DNA of 51,979 bases from Oceaniglobus roseus. Lineage in GTDB: Bacteria; Pseudomonadota; Alphaproteobacteria; Rhodobacterales; Rhodobacteraceae. The stretch's first letter is position 1; each line of letters starts with the position of its first letter. Below, in pieces: positions 37,162 to 45,097 of this stretch. The stretch spans positions 1 to 51,979 of the forward strand of contig NZ_PNOS01000036.1 of assembly GCF_002869745.1 (NCBI RefSeq). The letters run 5' to 3'. The translations under genes and the position numbers were made by a program. The notes beneath the pieces are model-generated. The model worked only from the letters and a program-made list of their open reading frames with translations, was not told the origin of the DNA and made no database searches.

Positions 37162-37725
37162 ATGCTTACACGTCGTCATTTCATCCAGACGGGGACGGCG
37201 CTGGTCGCGCTCGCCCCCCTGGGTGTCAAGGCCCACGTCGGGCCCCCCCACACCACCCCCGAAAGCTTCGAACCCGTCGTCAAGCGCATCCGCGACGACG
37301 TGCCGCCGGGCAGCATCCACATCTTCCCGAACTACTTTGTGCTCTATTTCGTGACCCAGCCCGGGGTGGCCACGGAATACCACGTCGCGGTCGGCGAGCA
37401 GGGGCGCAACTACAAGGGCCGCGCCACGATCCGGCGCAAGGTCGAGTGGCCCAGCTGGACGCCCACGAAGAACATGATCCGCCGCGAGCCCGAGAAGTAC
37501 GGCAAGTATGCGGGCGGGATGCCGGGCGGCCCGGACAATCCGCTGGGGGCGCGGGCGATGTACCTCTACAGCGGCGGGCGCGACACGCACTACCGCATCC
37601 ACGGCACGCCCCAGCCCTGGACCATCGGCACCGCCGTCTCCTCGGGCTGCATCCGGCTGAAGAACGAGCATGTGATCGGCCTTTACGAGATGGTCGACAT
37701 CGGCGCGCCGGTCCGCGTCTATTGA
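37162..37725 (+). CDS. L,D-transpeptidase (YkuD family), exported
   Basis: 187 residues. The N-terminus MLTRRHFIQTGTALVALAPLG looks like a Tat-type signal. The YkuD catalytic motif is clear near 150-170: HGTPQPWTIGTAVSSGCIRLKN (His, then SxGC with the nucleophile Cys). Family members cross-link peptidoglycan at meso-DAP or anchor lipoproteins. It is 130 bases after idi, in the same direction but with its own leader. No link to photosynthesis is known; it may be cargo. Confidence 0.9.
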   Translation: MLTRRHFIQTGTALVALAPLGVKAHVGPPHTTPESFEPVVKRIRDDVPPGSIHIFPNYFVLYFVTQPGVATEYHVAVGEQGRNYKGRATIRRKVEWPSWTPTKNMIRREPEKYGKYAGGMPGGPDNPLGARAMYLYSGGRDTHYRIHGTPQPWTIGTAVSSGCIRLKNEHVIGLYEMVDIGAPVRVY

Positions 37726-37733
37726 CCGGCGGC

Positions 37734-37764
37734 GGCGGGTTTGGCAGGCTTTGCCAAACCCGCC
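37734..37764. repeat. Perfect inverted repeat upstream of parD (operator or terminator)
   Basis: 13-base arms GGCGGGTTTGGCA (37734-37746) and TGCCAAACCCGCC (37752-37764) around GGCTT, lying 8 bases after the L,D-transpeptidase stop and 16 before the parD ATG. There is no T-run, so an operator for the ParD/ParE pair is as likely as a terminator. Confidence 0.7.
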
Positions 37765-37780
37765 GCTCCGGAGTCGCGCC

Positions 37781-38023
37781 ATGGCCACGATGAACGTCTC
37801 GCTTCCCGAACCGATGAAGGCCTTCGCCGAGGCGCAGGCGAAGGGCGGACGCTATGCCAACGTGTCCGACTACGTCCGCGACCTGATCCGCCGCGATCTC
37901 GAGCGGCAGGAAGCCACCGCCGGATTGCGCGCGCTGGTCGAGGAAGGACTGGCGAGCGGCGCGGCCGAACCCTTCGACATCGACGACTTCCGCGCCGAGA
38001 TGCACCGCCTGCATGAGGGCTGA
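37781..38023 (+). CDS. parD: ParD-type antitoxin
   Basis: 80 residues. Ribbon-helix-helix start MATMNVSLPEPMKAFAEAQA, then YANVSDYVRDLIRRD, the usual ParD/CopG antitoxin pattern, with an acidic toxin-wrapping C-terminus ending FDIDDFRAEMHRLHEG. ATG 37781 has GGAG upstream. Its end overlaps parE by 11 bases. As a dimer it should bind the inverted repeat just upstream and repress its own operon. Confidence 0.9.
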   Translation: MATMNVSLPEPMKAFAEAQAKGGRYANVSDYVRDLIRRDLERQEATAGLRALVEEGLASGAAEPFDIDDFRAEMHRLHEG

Positions 38024-38315
38024 GCCCCTTCGCCTGGTCTTCCGCCCCGCCGCCCTGTCCGACCTGACCGCGATCTGGCGCTTCGGCGCGGGCCGCTGGG
38101 GGGTCGCGCAGGCCGACCGCTATGCCGGCTCCGTCGACCGCCTCTGCCGCCTGCTCTGCACCGATCCGCTTCTCGGCCGCGCCGAGCCGGAGCTGGGCGA
38201 GGGCCTCCGCCTTGCCGTCCACGCGCCGCACCTGGTCCTGTACCGCGTCGCGGGCGGGCGGCTGGAGGTGGTTCGGATCCTGCACGAACGGCTGGACCGG
38301 CGGCGGGGGATCTGA
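38013..38315 (+). CDS. parE: ParE/RelE-type toxin
   Basis: 100 residues. RLVFRPAALSDLTAIWRFGAGRWG at the N-terminus, then LGRAEPELGEGLRLAVHAPHLVLYRV and VVRILHERLD, the ParE pattern; ParE toxins typically target DNA gyrase. Overlap with parD and this order (antitoxin first) are standard. On a plasmid the pair kills or arrests cells that lose the replicon. It is convergent with dxs, 68 bases away. Confidence 0.88.
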   Translation: MRAEPLRLVFRPAALSDLTAIWRFGAGRWGVAQADRYAGSVDRLCRLLCTDPLLGRAEPELGEGLRLAVHAPHLVLYRVAGGRLEVVRILHERLDRRRGI

Positions 38316-38339
38316 GGGGCGTCACTGCCGAAGGCGTCC

Positions 38340-38369
38340 GGGGAGGGGCGCGGCACCGCCGACCTCCCC
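38340..38369. terminator. Candidate bidirectional hairpin between parE and dxs
   Basis: Arms GGGGAGG (38340-38346) and CCTCCCC (38363-38369) with a GC-rich inner part, between two convergent genes. No T-run. Confidence 0.45.
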
Positions 38370-38383
38370 GCTTGCAACCGCGC

Positions 38384-40294
38384 TCAGGCGCGCCGCACCC
38401 CGAACTCCGGCATCGCCACCCCGAGCGCGTCAAGCGCCCCGGCAACGATGTCCTGCGCCGTCAGCCCCGCGTCGGCGTACATCTCGGCCGGGCTCGCCTG
38501 CTCGATGAAGCGGTCGGGCAGGGTCAGGGTGCGGATGCGTAGCCCCCGGTCCAAGAGCCCCCGCGCAGCGAGGTGGTGCAGCACCATGGCGCCGAAACCG
38601 CCCCGCGCCCCCTGCTCCACCGTGACCACCGCCGCATGTTCGCGCGCCAGACGCTCGATCAGGTCGGTGTCCAGCGGCTTGGCGAAACGCGCGTCGGCCA
38701 CCGTCACCGAGATCCCGCGCGCCTCCAGCGCCTCGGCCGCCAGACGGCACTCCGACAGGTGCGCGCCATAGGACAGCAGCGCGACCTGCGTGCCCTCGGC
38801 CACGATCCGGCCGCGCCCGATCTCCAGCACCTCGCCCCGCTCGGGCAGCTCGACCCCCACCCCCTCGCCGCGGGGATAGCGGAAGGCGATCGGCCCCTCG
38901 TCGAAGGCGGCGGCGGTGGCGACCATGTGCACCAGTTCCGCCTCGTCCCCCGCGGCCATCACGGTGAAGCCCGGCAGATTCGCCAGGTAGGCAATGTCGA
39001 AGGCGCCCGCATGGGTCGCCCCGTCGGCGCCCACCAGCCCGGCGCGGTCGATGGCGAAGCGCACCGGCAGCTTCTGGAGCGCCACGTCATGCACGATCTG
39101 GTCGTAGCCGCGTTGCAGGAAGGTCGAGTAGATGGCGCAGAACGGCTTCAGCCCGCTGGCCGCCAGGCCGGCCGCGAAGGTGACGCCGTGCTGTTCCGCG
39201 ATGCCGACGTCGAACACCCGGCCCGGAAACCGCTTCGCCATGATCGCGGTGCCGGTGCCCGTGGGCATCGCCGCCGTCACCGCGACGATGGCGGGATCGC
39301 GCGACGCCTCGGCCGTCAGCGCCTCGCCGAAGACCTTGGTATAGGCCGGGGCGTTGGAGCTGCCCTTGGCCTGCGCGCCCGAGACCACGTCGAACTTCGC
39401 GACGCCGTGGTACTTGTCCGCCGCCGCCTCGGCAAAGCTGTAGCCCTTGCCCTTCACCGTGCAGCAGTGGATCAGTACCGGCCCCCTGGCCCGCGCCTTC
39501 GCCGCCCGCAGCACCGCCAGGAGCTGCCCCATGTCATGTCCGTCCACGGGTCCGACATAGGTGAAGCCCAGCTGCTCGAACAGCGTCCCCTGCCCCGGCG
39601 CGCCGGTCATCAGCTGGCGCGCGCGCCGCGCGTGGTCGCGGAGGGGGCCGGGCAGCGCCGCCTCGAACCCCTCGGCCATCTGGTGCAGCGGCGTCTTCGC
39701 CCAGAGCCCAGAGAGATAGGCCGACATCGCGCCGACGGGGGTGTCGATGCTCATCTCGTTGTCGTTCAGGATCACGAACAGCCGCCGCCCCTCGGACCCG
39801 GCATTGTTCAGCGCCTCGTAGGCCATCCCGGCCGAGATCGAGCCGTCGCCGATCACCGCGATCGCGTCGCCGGTCGACTGCCCCATGTCGCGCCCCACCG
39901 CAAAGCCGAGCGCGGCCGAGATCGAGGTCGAGGAATGGGCGGCGCCGAACGGGTCGTGGCGGGACTCGCTGCGCTTGGTGAAGCCCGACAGACCGTCCTT
40001 CTGGCGCAGGGTGCGGATGCGGTCGCGCCGCCCGGTCAGGATCTTGTGGGGATAGCACTGGTGCCCGACGTCCCAGATCAGCTTGTCGTGGGGCGTGTTG
40101 AACACCGCGTGCAGCGCCACCGTCAGCTCGACCACCCCGAGGGAGGATCCGAGATGGCCGCCGGTGACGGAGACGGCCGATATGACCTCCTCGCGCAGCT
40201 CCCGCGCCAGGGTGGCGAGGGTGGCGTCGGGCAGCCCCTTCAGGTCGGCGGGCCCGGCGATGCGGTCGAGGGTCGGTGTGGCGGGACGGGTCAT
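38384..40294 (-). CDS. dxs: Dxs, 1-deoxy-D-xylulose-5-phosphate synthase
   Basis: ThDP enzyme, first step of the MEP isoprenoid pathway that feeds carotenoids and the pigment tail. 636 residues: [20 protein letters not shown] and [15 protein letters not shown] near the N-terminus; ThDP motif [19 protein letters not shown] near 145; [18 protein letters not shown] in the pyrimidine-binding domain. It lies downstream of pufX on the same strand, the place dxs occupies in Rhodobacter PGCs, after a series of hairpins. Probably an extra, photosynthesis-dedicated copy. Confidence 0.97.
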   Translation of the reverse strand: MTRPATPTLDRIAGPADLKGLPDATLATLARELREEVISAVSVTGGHLGSSLGVVELTVALHAVFNTPHDKLIWDVGHQCYPHKILTGRRDRIRTLRQKDGLSGFTKRSESRHDPFGAAHSSTSISAALGFAVGRDMGQSTGDAIAVIGDGSISAGMAYEALNNAGSEGRRLFVILNDNEMSIDTPVGAMSAYLSGLWAKTPLHQMAEGFEAALPGPLRDHARRARQLMTGAPGQGTLFEQLGFTYVGPVDGHDMGQLLAVLRAAKARARGPVLIHCCTVKGKGYSFAEAAADKYHGVAKFDVVSGAQAKGSSNAPAYTKVFGEALTAEASRDPAIVAVTAAMPTGTGTAIMAKRFPGRVFDVGIAEQHGVTFAAGLAASGLKPFCAIYSTFLQRGYDQIVHDVALQKLPVRFAIDRAGLVGADGATHAGAFDIAYLANLPGFTVMAAGDEAELVHMVATAAAFDEGPIAFRYPRGEGVGVELPERGEVLEIGRGRIVAEGTQVALLSYGAHLSECRLAAEALEARGISVTVADARFAKPLDTDLIERLAREHAAVVTVEQGARGGFGAMVLHHLAARGLLDRGLRIRTLTLPDRFIEQASPAEMYADAGLTAQDIVAGALDALGVAMPEFGVRRA

Positions 40295-40340
40295 GGCAGC
40301 CTCCGGTCTGGAGATTGGCCCTCCCGCGGCCCCGGGAAGA

Positions 40341-40481
40341 TGCGCCGCAGAGACGTTACGCTCTGCGGCGCAGTTCCTGTAGCCAACAGGAGGGAACCGG
40401 GGTCAGGAACCCCGAGGTACCGCACCCCGGGAAAAGGGTGCGATCCGTGAAGCCCGGGCCGCGGCGGACCACGGCCCGGGC
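40341..40481 (-). terminator. Four hairpins downstream of pufX (puf mRNA 3' end)
   Basis: In minus-strand order: CGGCCCGGGC/GCCCGGGCCG, 10 base pairs (40452-40481), 4 bases after the pufX stop; CGCACCC/GGGTGCG (40421-40442); CGGGGT/ACCCCG (40398-40414); TGCGCCGCAGAG/CTCTGCGGCGCA, 12 base pairs (40341-40372). All are perfect. Only 46 bases separate the last from dxs. No T-runs. Confidence 0.7.
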
Positions 40482-40485
40482 GAAC

Positions 40486-40710
40486 TCATGCGAACGCGCC
40501 CAGGACGGCCTTGCCCGTGTCGAGCGCGGCATAGGGATCCTCGGGCAGCCAGCCGCTGATCGCGCGGAGGATGAGGATCAGGGCGATGACGCCGAAGAAC
40601 ACGCAGGCGGCATAGATCGCGCCAAGGGACATCTGGGTGAAGATCCACATCTTCAGGCTGGGTTCGTTGCCTTCCAGGTACCACTTCGCATTGGGGGACT
40701 TGTCAGCCAT
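40486..40710 (-). CDS. pufX: PufX, RC-LH1 core polypeptide (quinone gate)
   Basis: 74 residues, one membrane span (QMSLGAIYAACVFFGVIALILILRAI, about 26-51) after a polar N-terminus MADKSPNAKWYLEGNEPS and before a short tail SGWLPEDPYAALDTGKAVL. Size, position after pufM and the FFGxxxLIxxxR pattern match PufX of Rhodobacter and relatives. PufX leaves a gap in the LH1 ring for quinone exchange. Most Roseobacter-group PGCs carry pufC here instead. A classical GxxxG is not obvious in the span. Confidence 0.85.
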   Translation of the reverse strand: MADKSPNAKWYLEGNEPSLKMWIFTQMSLGAIYAACVFFGVIALILILRAISGWLPEDPYAALDTGKAVLGAFA

Positions 40711-40716
40711 GGTCCG

Positions 40717-41703
40717 TCACTCCTTCGCCGGGGGCAGATAGTACTTGAAGTCTTCTGCGGTCTGCGCCGGGACATAGTTCTCGGCCGCGCCGTATCCGTG
40801 CTCCTGCGCCCAGATGAACCAGTTGTCGACCACGGTGCCGGTCAGCAGGATCCCGATGCCGCCCGTGAGCGTGGTCAGGACCGCGAACCACCAGGCCCAG
40901 CGGTGGATGCCCTCCATCGTGGCGTTGAAGCCCATGGTCCAGCGCCAGAACAGGCCCGCCCGTTCCGAAGCCGTGCCGCGGTCGGCGATCTGCTCAAGCT
41001 CGCGGTCGCCGCCGAAGCGGGAGACGGCGAGGATCGTCGCCCCGTGCATGGCGAACAGCAGGGCCGAGCCGTAGAGGAAGGCGATGCTGAGACCGTGGAA
41101 CGGGTTGTAGAACAGGTTGCCGTAGCTGAGCGAGAACAGGTTCGTCCAGTCGAGGTGCGGGAAGATGCCGTAGGGCACCGCCTCGGACCAGGATCCCATG
41201 AGGATCGGCCGGATCAGGCCGAGCACCAGGAACAGCCAGATCGCGCTGGCGAAGGCGTAGCAGACGTGCTTGCCCATCCCCAGCTGCTGCGCCAGCACAT
41301 AGGAGCGGATCCACCAGCTGATCACGGCGACGAGCAGGAAGAAGCTCGCGATCAGCCACAGCCCGCCCTCGAACAGCGGCGCGTTCAGCGACAGGCCGTA
41401 TTCCGGCGATGGCGGCTCGAGCGCCATGTAGAACAGGTCGCGCAGGAAGCGGGCGGGGTTGAAATCGGCCTGGACCCAGAACGAGATGCCGACGATGAAG
41501 AACCACAGCCCCCCCGCGGCGAGCGAGACCACGCCGAACGGCCCGAGGTAGACGGGGCCGAGCTGCGCGTTGCCGAACCACCCCATGAGCGAGGAGAAGC
41601 CGGCGGTCGTGGTGCGGTCCCGAAGGTCCGCATCCTCGACCATTCCCATCTCGGGCGGGCCCTGGACCTGAACCTGTGTAAAGATGTTCTGATAGCTTGC
41701 CAT
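40717..41703 (-). CDS. pufM: PufM, reaction centre M subunit
   Basis: 328 residues, five membrane helices. Recognisable stretches: [70 protein letters not shown] (special-pair and iron His ligands), and [21 protein letters not shown] (iron and QA site). ATG 41703 (MASYQNIF) is chosen because AGGAGG lies 8 bases upstream; the ATG six bases earlier would leave only 2. Begins 13 bases after the pufL stop. Confidence 0.98.
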   Translation of the reverse strand: MASYQNIFTQVQVQGPPEMGMVEDADLRDRTTTAGFSSLMGWFGNAQLGPVYLGPFGVVSLAAGGLWFFIVGISFWVQADFNPARFLRDLFYMALEPPSPEYGLSLNAPLFEGGLWLIASFFLLVAVISWWIRSYVLAQQLGMGKHVCYAFASAIWLFLVLGLIRPILMGSWSEAVPYGIFPHLDWTNLFSLSYGNLFYNPFHGLSIAFLYGSALLFAMHGATILAVSRFGGDRELEQIADRGTASERAGLFWRWTMGFNATMEGIHRWAWWFAVLTTLTGGIGILLTGTVVDNWFIWAQEHGYGAAENYVPAQTAEDFKYYLPPAKE

Positions 41704-41716
41704 TTGCATAGCCTCC

Positions 41717-42547
41717 TTACAGGTCAGCCCACCAGGGCAGGTTGAGGTACCAGTCCCACCAGACGACCCACTGGTCGAACCAGACGGTGCCCGAGATCAC
41801 GATGCAGACCGCGCTCCAGAACCCCGCGTTCAGCGCCAGGAGCAGGCCCAGGCGGTGGATGCCGAGGGGCCCGATCGAGTAGCCGATGAAGTCGCGGAAG
41901 AACGTGTCTTCATGGTCCGGCTGGCGCATGGTCTTGCCCTTCTCCGGGTTGGCCGCCGACAGGATCAGTGACCCGTGCAGCGCCAGCGCGAAGCAGGTGG
42001 TGAAGAAGAACGTCACCGCCACCATGTGGGCCGGGTTGTAGTGGAAGTTGCCGTAGAGATAGCCGGTGTAGCTGACCCAATCGAGGTGGCTCCAGATCCC
42101 GTAGGGAAAGCCGTGCCCCCAGGCGCCCAGCAGGACAGGGCGGATCACCGTCAGCGTCGTGTAGGCGAGGATCGCGAAGGCGAAGGCGACCGGCACGTGG
42201 TAGCCGATGCCGAGCTTGCGGCAGATCTCGACCTCCCTCAGCGCCCAGCTGATGAAGGCGCCGTGGGCGCAGATGGTGATGATCTGCCAGAGCCCCCCCT
42301 CGGCCAGCGGCGCCGCGCCGAGTCCGTAGGAGATCGCGGGCGGGTTGACCGAGATCAGCCAGGGGTTCCAGGTGCCCTGCAGCGTGGCGCTGTAGAACAC
42401 CAGGATGGTGCCGAGACCGGCAAAGAAGACGGTCGTGACGCCGAAGAAGCCGACGAAGAAAGGACCGACCCAGAAGTCGAACAGATCGCCGCCGACAAGC
42501 GTGCCGCCGGGCACGCGATATTTACGTTCGAAGCTGAGCAGTGCCAT
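41717..42547 (-). CDS. pufL: PufL, reaction centre L subunit
   Basis: 276 residues, five membrane helices: [30 protein letters not shown] start, [35 protein letters not shown] with bacteriochlorophyll His ligands, [18 protein letters not shown] (iron His) and [22 protein letters not shown] with the QB-site residues. It binds pigments with PufM. 152 bases separate it from pufA, with a hairpin in between. Confidence 0.98.
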   Translation of the reverse strand: MALLSFERKYRVPGGTLVGGDLFDFWVGPFFVGFFGVTTVFFAGLGTILVFYSATLQGTWNPWLISVNPPAISYGLGAAPLAEGGLWQIITICAHGAFISWALREVEICRKLGIGYHVPVAFAFAILAYTTLTVIRPVLLGAWGHGFPYGIWSHLDWVSYTGYLYGNFHYNPAHMVAVTFFFTTCFALALHGSLILSAANPEKGKTMRQPDHEDTFFRDFIGYSIGPLGIHRLGLLLALNAGFWSAVCIVISGTVWFDQWVVWWDWYLNLPWWADL

Positions 42548-42675
42548 ACTTCCCTCTCCGCTCTGCGGCCGTGGCCCGCGGTGCCCCGCGCGTCATGCGG
42601 CCTTCGCATGTGTTGATTTGCCGGGGCGACACGCTGGGCGCGCCGCCCGCAGCTGCTGGTCCGCGACCGTCCGAT

Positions 42676-42695
42676 GCGCCGCGCGAAGGCGGCGC
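42676..42695 (-). promoter_or_regulatory. pufA-pufL intercistronic hairpin (mRNA-stabilising)
   Basis: GCGCCGC (42676-42682), 6-base loop, GCGGCGC (42689-42695), four bases after the pufA stop. Such hairpins protect the pufBA segment from 3' decay and raise LH1 over RC in Rhodobacter. Confidence 0.65.
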
Positions 42696-42699
42696 CCCG

Positions 42700-42873
42700 T
42701 CACTCGCCCGCGGCCGTTTCCTGCTTGACCATCTCGAACCAGTTGTAGCCGTCCGCCCCGGTGCTGAGCAGGACGAGGTGGATCATCGCCGCCAGCAGGA
42801 ACAGGAAGACGCCCTGGGCCACGAACACGCGGCGGGGGTCGAAGATGAGCCAGATCTTGTAGAATTTTGCCAT
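42700..42873 (-). CDS. pufA: PufA, LH1 alpha polypeptide
   Basis: 57 residues read directly from the minus strand: [20 protein letters not shown], one membrane span [19 protein letters not shown] with the bacteriochlorophyll-ligating His 32, and tail [17 protein letters not shown]. Conserved features of LH1 alpha are [10 protein letters not shown] and the AAMIHLVLL His region. AAGGAGA lies before ATG 42873; 14 bases separate it from pufB. Confidence 0.97.
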   Translation of the reverse strand: MAKFYKIWLIFDPRRVFVAQGVFLFLLAAMIHLVLLSTGADGYNWFEMVKQETAAGE

Positions 42874-42887
42874 TTCTCAGATCTCCT

Positions 42888-43037
42888 TCAGAGCCACGGT
42901 TTCCAGATGAAAACCGCCAGGTGAGCGACGACGGCAACGGCTGAGAACAGCCAGAGCCCGCTCATGTAGACGGAGTGCAATTCCTGCGCCTGCTCGTCGG
43001 TAAGACCTGTGAACGACAGGTCGGTTCTATCAGCCAT
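42888..43037 (-). CDS. pufB: PufB, LH1 beta polypeptide
   Basis: 49 residues: [49 protein letters not shown]. The His in [13 protein letters not shown] ligates bacteriochlorophyll; [15 protein letters not shown] is the standard LH1 beta N-terminus. ATG 43037 follows GAGGAGAG. pufB and pufA alternate around the reaction centre as the LH1 ring. Confidence 0.97.
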   Translation of the reverse strand: MADRTDLSFTGLTDEQAQELHSVYMSGLWLFSAVAVVAHLAVFIWKPWL

Positions 43038-43067
43038 TGTTACTCTCCTCTGGATCGTAAAGCTGAC

Positions 43068-43112
43068 GCCGCGGATCCCCGCGGCCGGGTCCCGGCAGGA
43101 GCGCCCTGCCGG
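43068..43112 (-). promoter_or_regulatory. Two hairpins in the pufQ-pufB leader
   Basis: GCCGCGG/CCGCGGC (43068-43085, loop ATCC) and CCGGCAGG/CCTGCCGG (43092-43112, 5-base loop), both perfect, just upstream of pufB. Possible processing or 5'-stabilising structures of the pufBALMX message. Confidence 0.55.
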
Positions 43113-43159
43113 ACTTCACCCCCCGCCTTGGAGGGGCAAAATGGTGGTCCGGCCCGAAG

Positions 43160-43390
43160 TCAGGCCGAGAAGATCATCGGGGTGATGATCCGCGCCTGGC
43201 TCCAGGCGCGGGCGATCGGCCCCTTCCTCGGGATCGTCATCTGGCGCAGCGCCGACAGCGCCCAGGTCAGGCACGAGAGCGGCAGCGTCGCCAGGAAGAT
43301 GATCGCGAAATAGGCGTAGAACTCGGCCCGGGGCGCGCGCTGGTGCTTCGCCTGCGCGTGCATCGGGCTGTCGGAGGTGAAATCGCTCAT
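43160..43390 (-). CDS. pufQ: PufQ, puf-operon protein affecting bacteriochlorophyll supply
   Basis: 76 residues with one membrane span ([22 protein letters not shown], about 24-45) and the PufQ-typical end [20 protein letters not shown]. In Rhodobacter it is the first puf gene and influences pigment delivery; its mechanism is unclear. ATG 43390 overlaps the bchZ stop (ATGA), so puf transcription is continuous with bchCXYZ. Confidence 0.92.
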   Translation of the reverse strand: MSDFTSDSPMHAQAKHQRAPRAEFYAYFAIIFLATLPLSCLTWALSALRQMTIPRKGPIARAWSQARIITPMIFSA

Positions 43391-44886
43391 CGTCTCTCTC
43401 CCTGTTGGTCGCGCCTCGGCGCGGTCGTCTTCTGTGCCGCGGGCGCCTTCGACAGCGCCTCTACGGTTTCGCGCACCACCCGCTCGGCCCCCTGCGCCAG
43501 CGCCGACCGTTCGGCGGCGTCGCGCAGGGACTTCGCGGCGGAAATGCGGGTCAGCACGGGATGCTCGGCGACGATCCGGTCCAGCGCCGCCTGCGCGTCG
43601 GCATCCCAGGGGAAGTCGCGGCGCAGCGTCGTCGGCGTCGCCTCGGCCGCGTCCATCTCCGAGCCGAGCGGCAGGATGTGGAACAGCGCGTCGAACAGCC
43701 CGTTGCACACCTCCTGCACCAGGTAGGTCGCCCCGGCGAAGCCCATGAAGGGGGTGCCGGTGGCGCGCCGGATCGCGGCGCCGGGGAAGGAGGCGGGCAG
43801 GAAGGCCGGGCTCGGCCCGTGGCCGCCCTTCAGCTCGGCGAGGTACATCTTCTCGTTGATCGACCCCATCACGATCAGCGGCCGCTTCGCCGCCATCAGC
43901 GAGCGCACCTCCTCGTTGTTGGTCTTCTTCCCGGCCACCCGCGCCACCGCGAAGGCGCAGGGCAGGCCCAGGTCGTCCTCCAGGAACTTGCGCACGCCGC
44001 GGGCATAGGTCTCGTTCGCGACGATGGCGAAGCTCGCGGTGCAGAAGAAATCCTGCGTGACCGAGCGCCACAGGTCCCAGACCGGCTTGATCGTCGAATG
44101 CTTTTCGCGCTCGATGAAGGGCTCGACATCCAGCTCCAGCAGCACGCCCAGCTTCCGCAGGAAGGCCACCGTGCTCTCGATCCCGATCGGCGCCTGCAGG
44201 TAGGGCTTGCCGAGGCATTCGCAGAGGCCCCGGCCGAACTCGCGGTACATGCAGATGTTGACGTCGGCGTTCACGAGGTTGCGCATCTCGGCCAGATGCG
44301 CCCCGAGCGGCATCACCATGTTGACCTCGGCGCCGATCCCCTCGACCAGGCGGCGGATCTCGTGCAGGTCGCTGGCCGAGTTGAACGTGCCGTACATCGG
44401 CCCGAGGATGTTGACCCGGGGCTTCGCCCCCGCCTCGCGCGTCTTCTCCGGCGGCATCCGCCCCTTGGTCATGCCGAACTCGGTGAAGATCCAGGTCATC
44501 GCCCGGTCGGCGGCCTCCCACTGGTCCTCGTCGATGGTGCGAGGCAGGAAGCGCTGGATGTTGGTGCCCTGGGGCGTCACCCCGCCGCCGATCATCTCGG
44601 CGATCGAGCCGGTGACGACCACCGCCGGAAGCGCCGGATCCAGCACCTCCCAGGCGCGCTTCATCGCCTCCTCGGTGCCCGAGCCCATCTCGCCCTCGCC
44701 CAGGCCCGTCACCACGATCGGCAACTCGTGCGGCGGCAGCGCGTCGGTGTAATGCAGCACGGATGTCACCGGCAGGTTCTCGCAGCCCACGGGCCCGTCG
44801 ATCACCACCTGCAACCCCTTCACGGCGCAGAAGGCATAGACCGCGCCCCAGTAACCGCCCGCCCGGTCGTGGTCCTGGATCAGCAC
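43387..44886 (-). CDS. bchZ: BchZ, chlorophyllide a reductase subunit Z
   Basis: 499 residues, NifK-like partner of BchY in ring B reduction of chlorophyllide a. [20 protein letters not shown] start, [19 protein letters not shown] (cluster Cys), [38 protein letters not shown] 44886 is the start ([11 protein letters not shown]), with GGAGG 9 bases upstream. The last about 20 residues are a charged tail. Confidence 0.96.
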   Translation of the reverse strand: MLIQDHDRAGGYWGAVYAFCAVKGLQVVIDGPVGCENLPVTSVLHYTDALPPHELPIVVTGLGEGEMGSGTEEAMKRAWEVLDPALPAVVVTGSIAEMIGGGVTPQGTNIQRFLPRTIDEDQWEAADRAMTWIFTEFGMTKGRMPPEKTREAGAKPRVNILGPMYGTFNSASDLHEIRRLVEGIGAEVNMVMPLGAHLAEMRNLVNADVNICMYREFGRGLCECLGKPYLQAPIGIESTVAFLRKLGVLLELDVEPFIEREKHSTIKPVWDLWRSVTQDFFCTASFAIVANETYARGVRKFLEDDLGLPCAFAVARVAGKKTNNEEVRSLMAAKRPLIVMGSINEKMYLAELKGGHGPSPAFLPASFPGAAIRRATGTPFMGFAGATYLVQEVCNGLFDALFHILPLGSEMDAAEATPTTLRRDFPWDADAQAALDRIVAEHPVLTRISAAKSLRDAAERSALAQGAERVVRETVEALSKAPAAQKTTAPRRDQQGERR

Positions 44887-44901
44887 GGGGACACCTCCCC
44901 T

Positions 44902-44930
44902 GCTTCTTCTTTGCCCAAATACTCACGGCG
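44902..44930 (+). repeat. Dispersed repeat, copy 5 (core only), bchY-bchZ spacer
   Basis: TTCTTCTTTGCCCAAATACT followed by CACGG. The GC hairpins of other copies are absent. It forms an inverted pair with copy 6 across bchY: 24 of 25 bases match. Confidence 0.75.
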
Positions 44931-44975
44931 GAATGCCAGATCACCCGGAGCCGACGACACCGCGGCGCACAGTCT

Positions 44976-44998
44976 CCCTCCCCCTGCAGGGGGGAGGG
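44976..44998. repeat. GC-rich palindromic hairpin in the bchY-bchZ spacer
   Basis: CCCTCCCCC (44976-44984), TGCA, GGGGGGAGGG (44989-44998). A type of intergenic palindrome commonly dispersed in alphaproteobacterial genomes. The 211-base spacer (44887-45097) is unusual in an otherwise tightly packed operon. Confidence 0.65.
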
Positions 44999-45097
44999 CC
45001 GGGGTGGGGGCCGCCCGGACATGCAACCGGGTGCGCACGCAGGTTTCTTGCGAAACCCGCTTTCGCGCAAACGGCGAAAATCTGCGATCTTCGCCGG

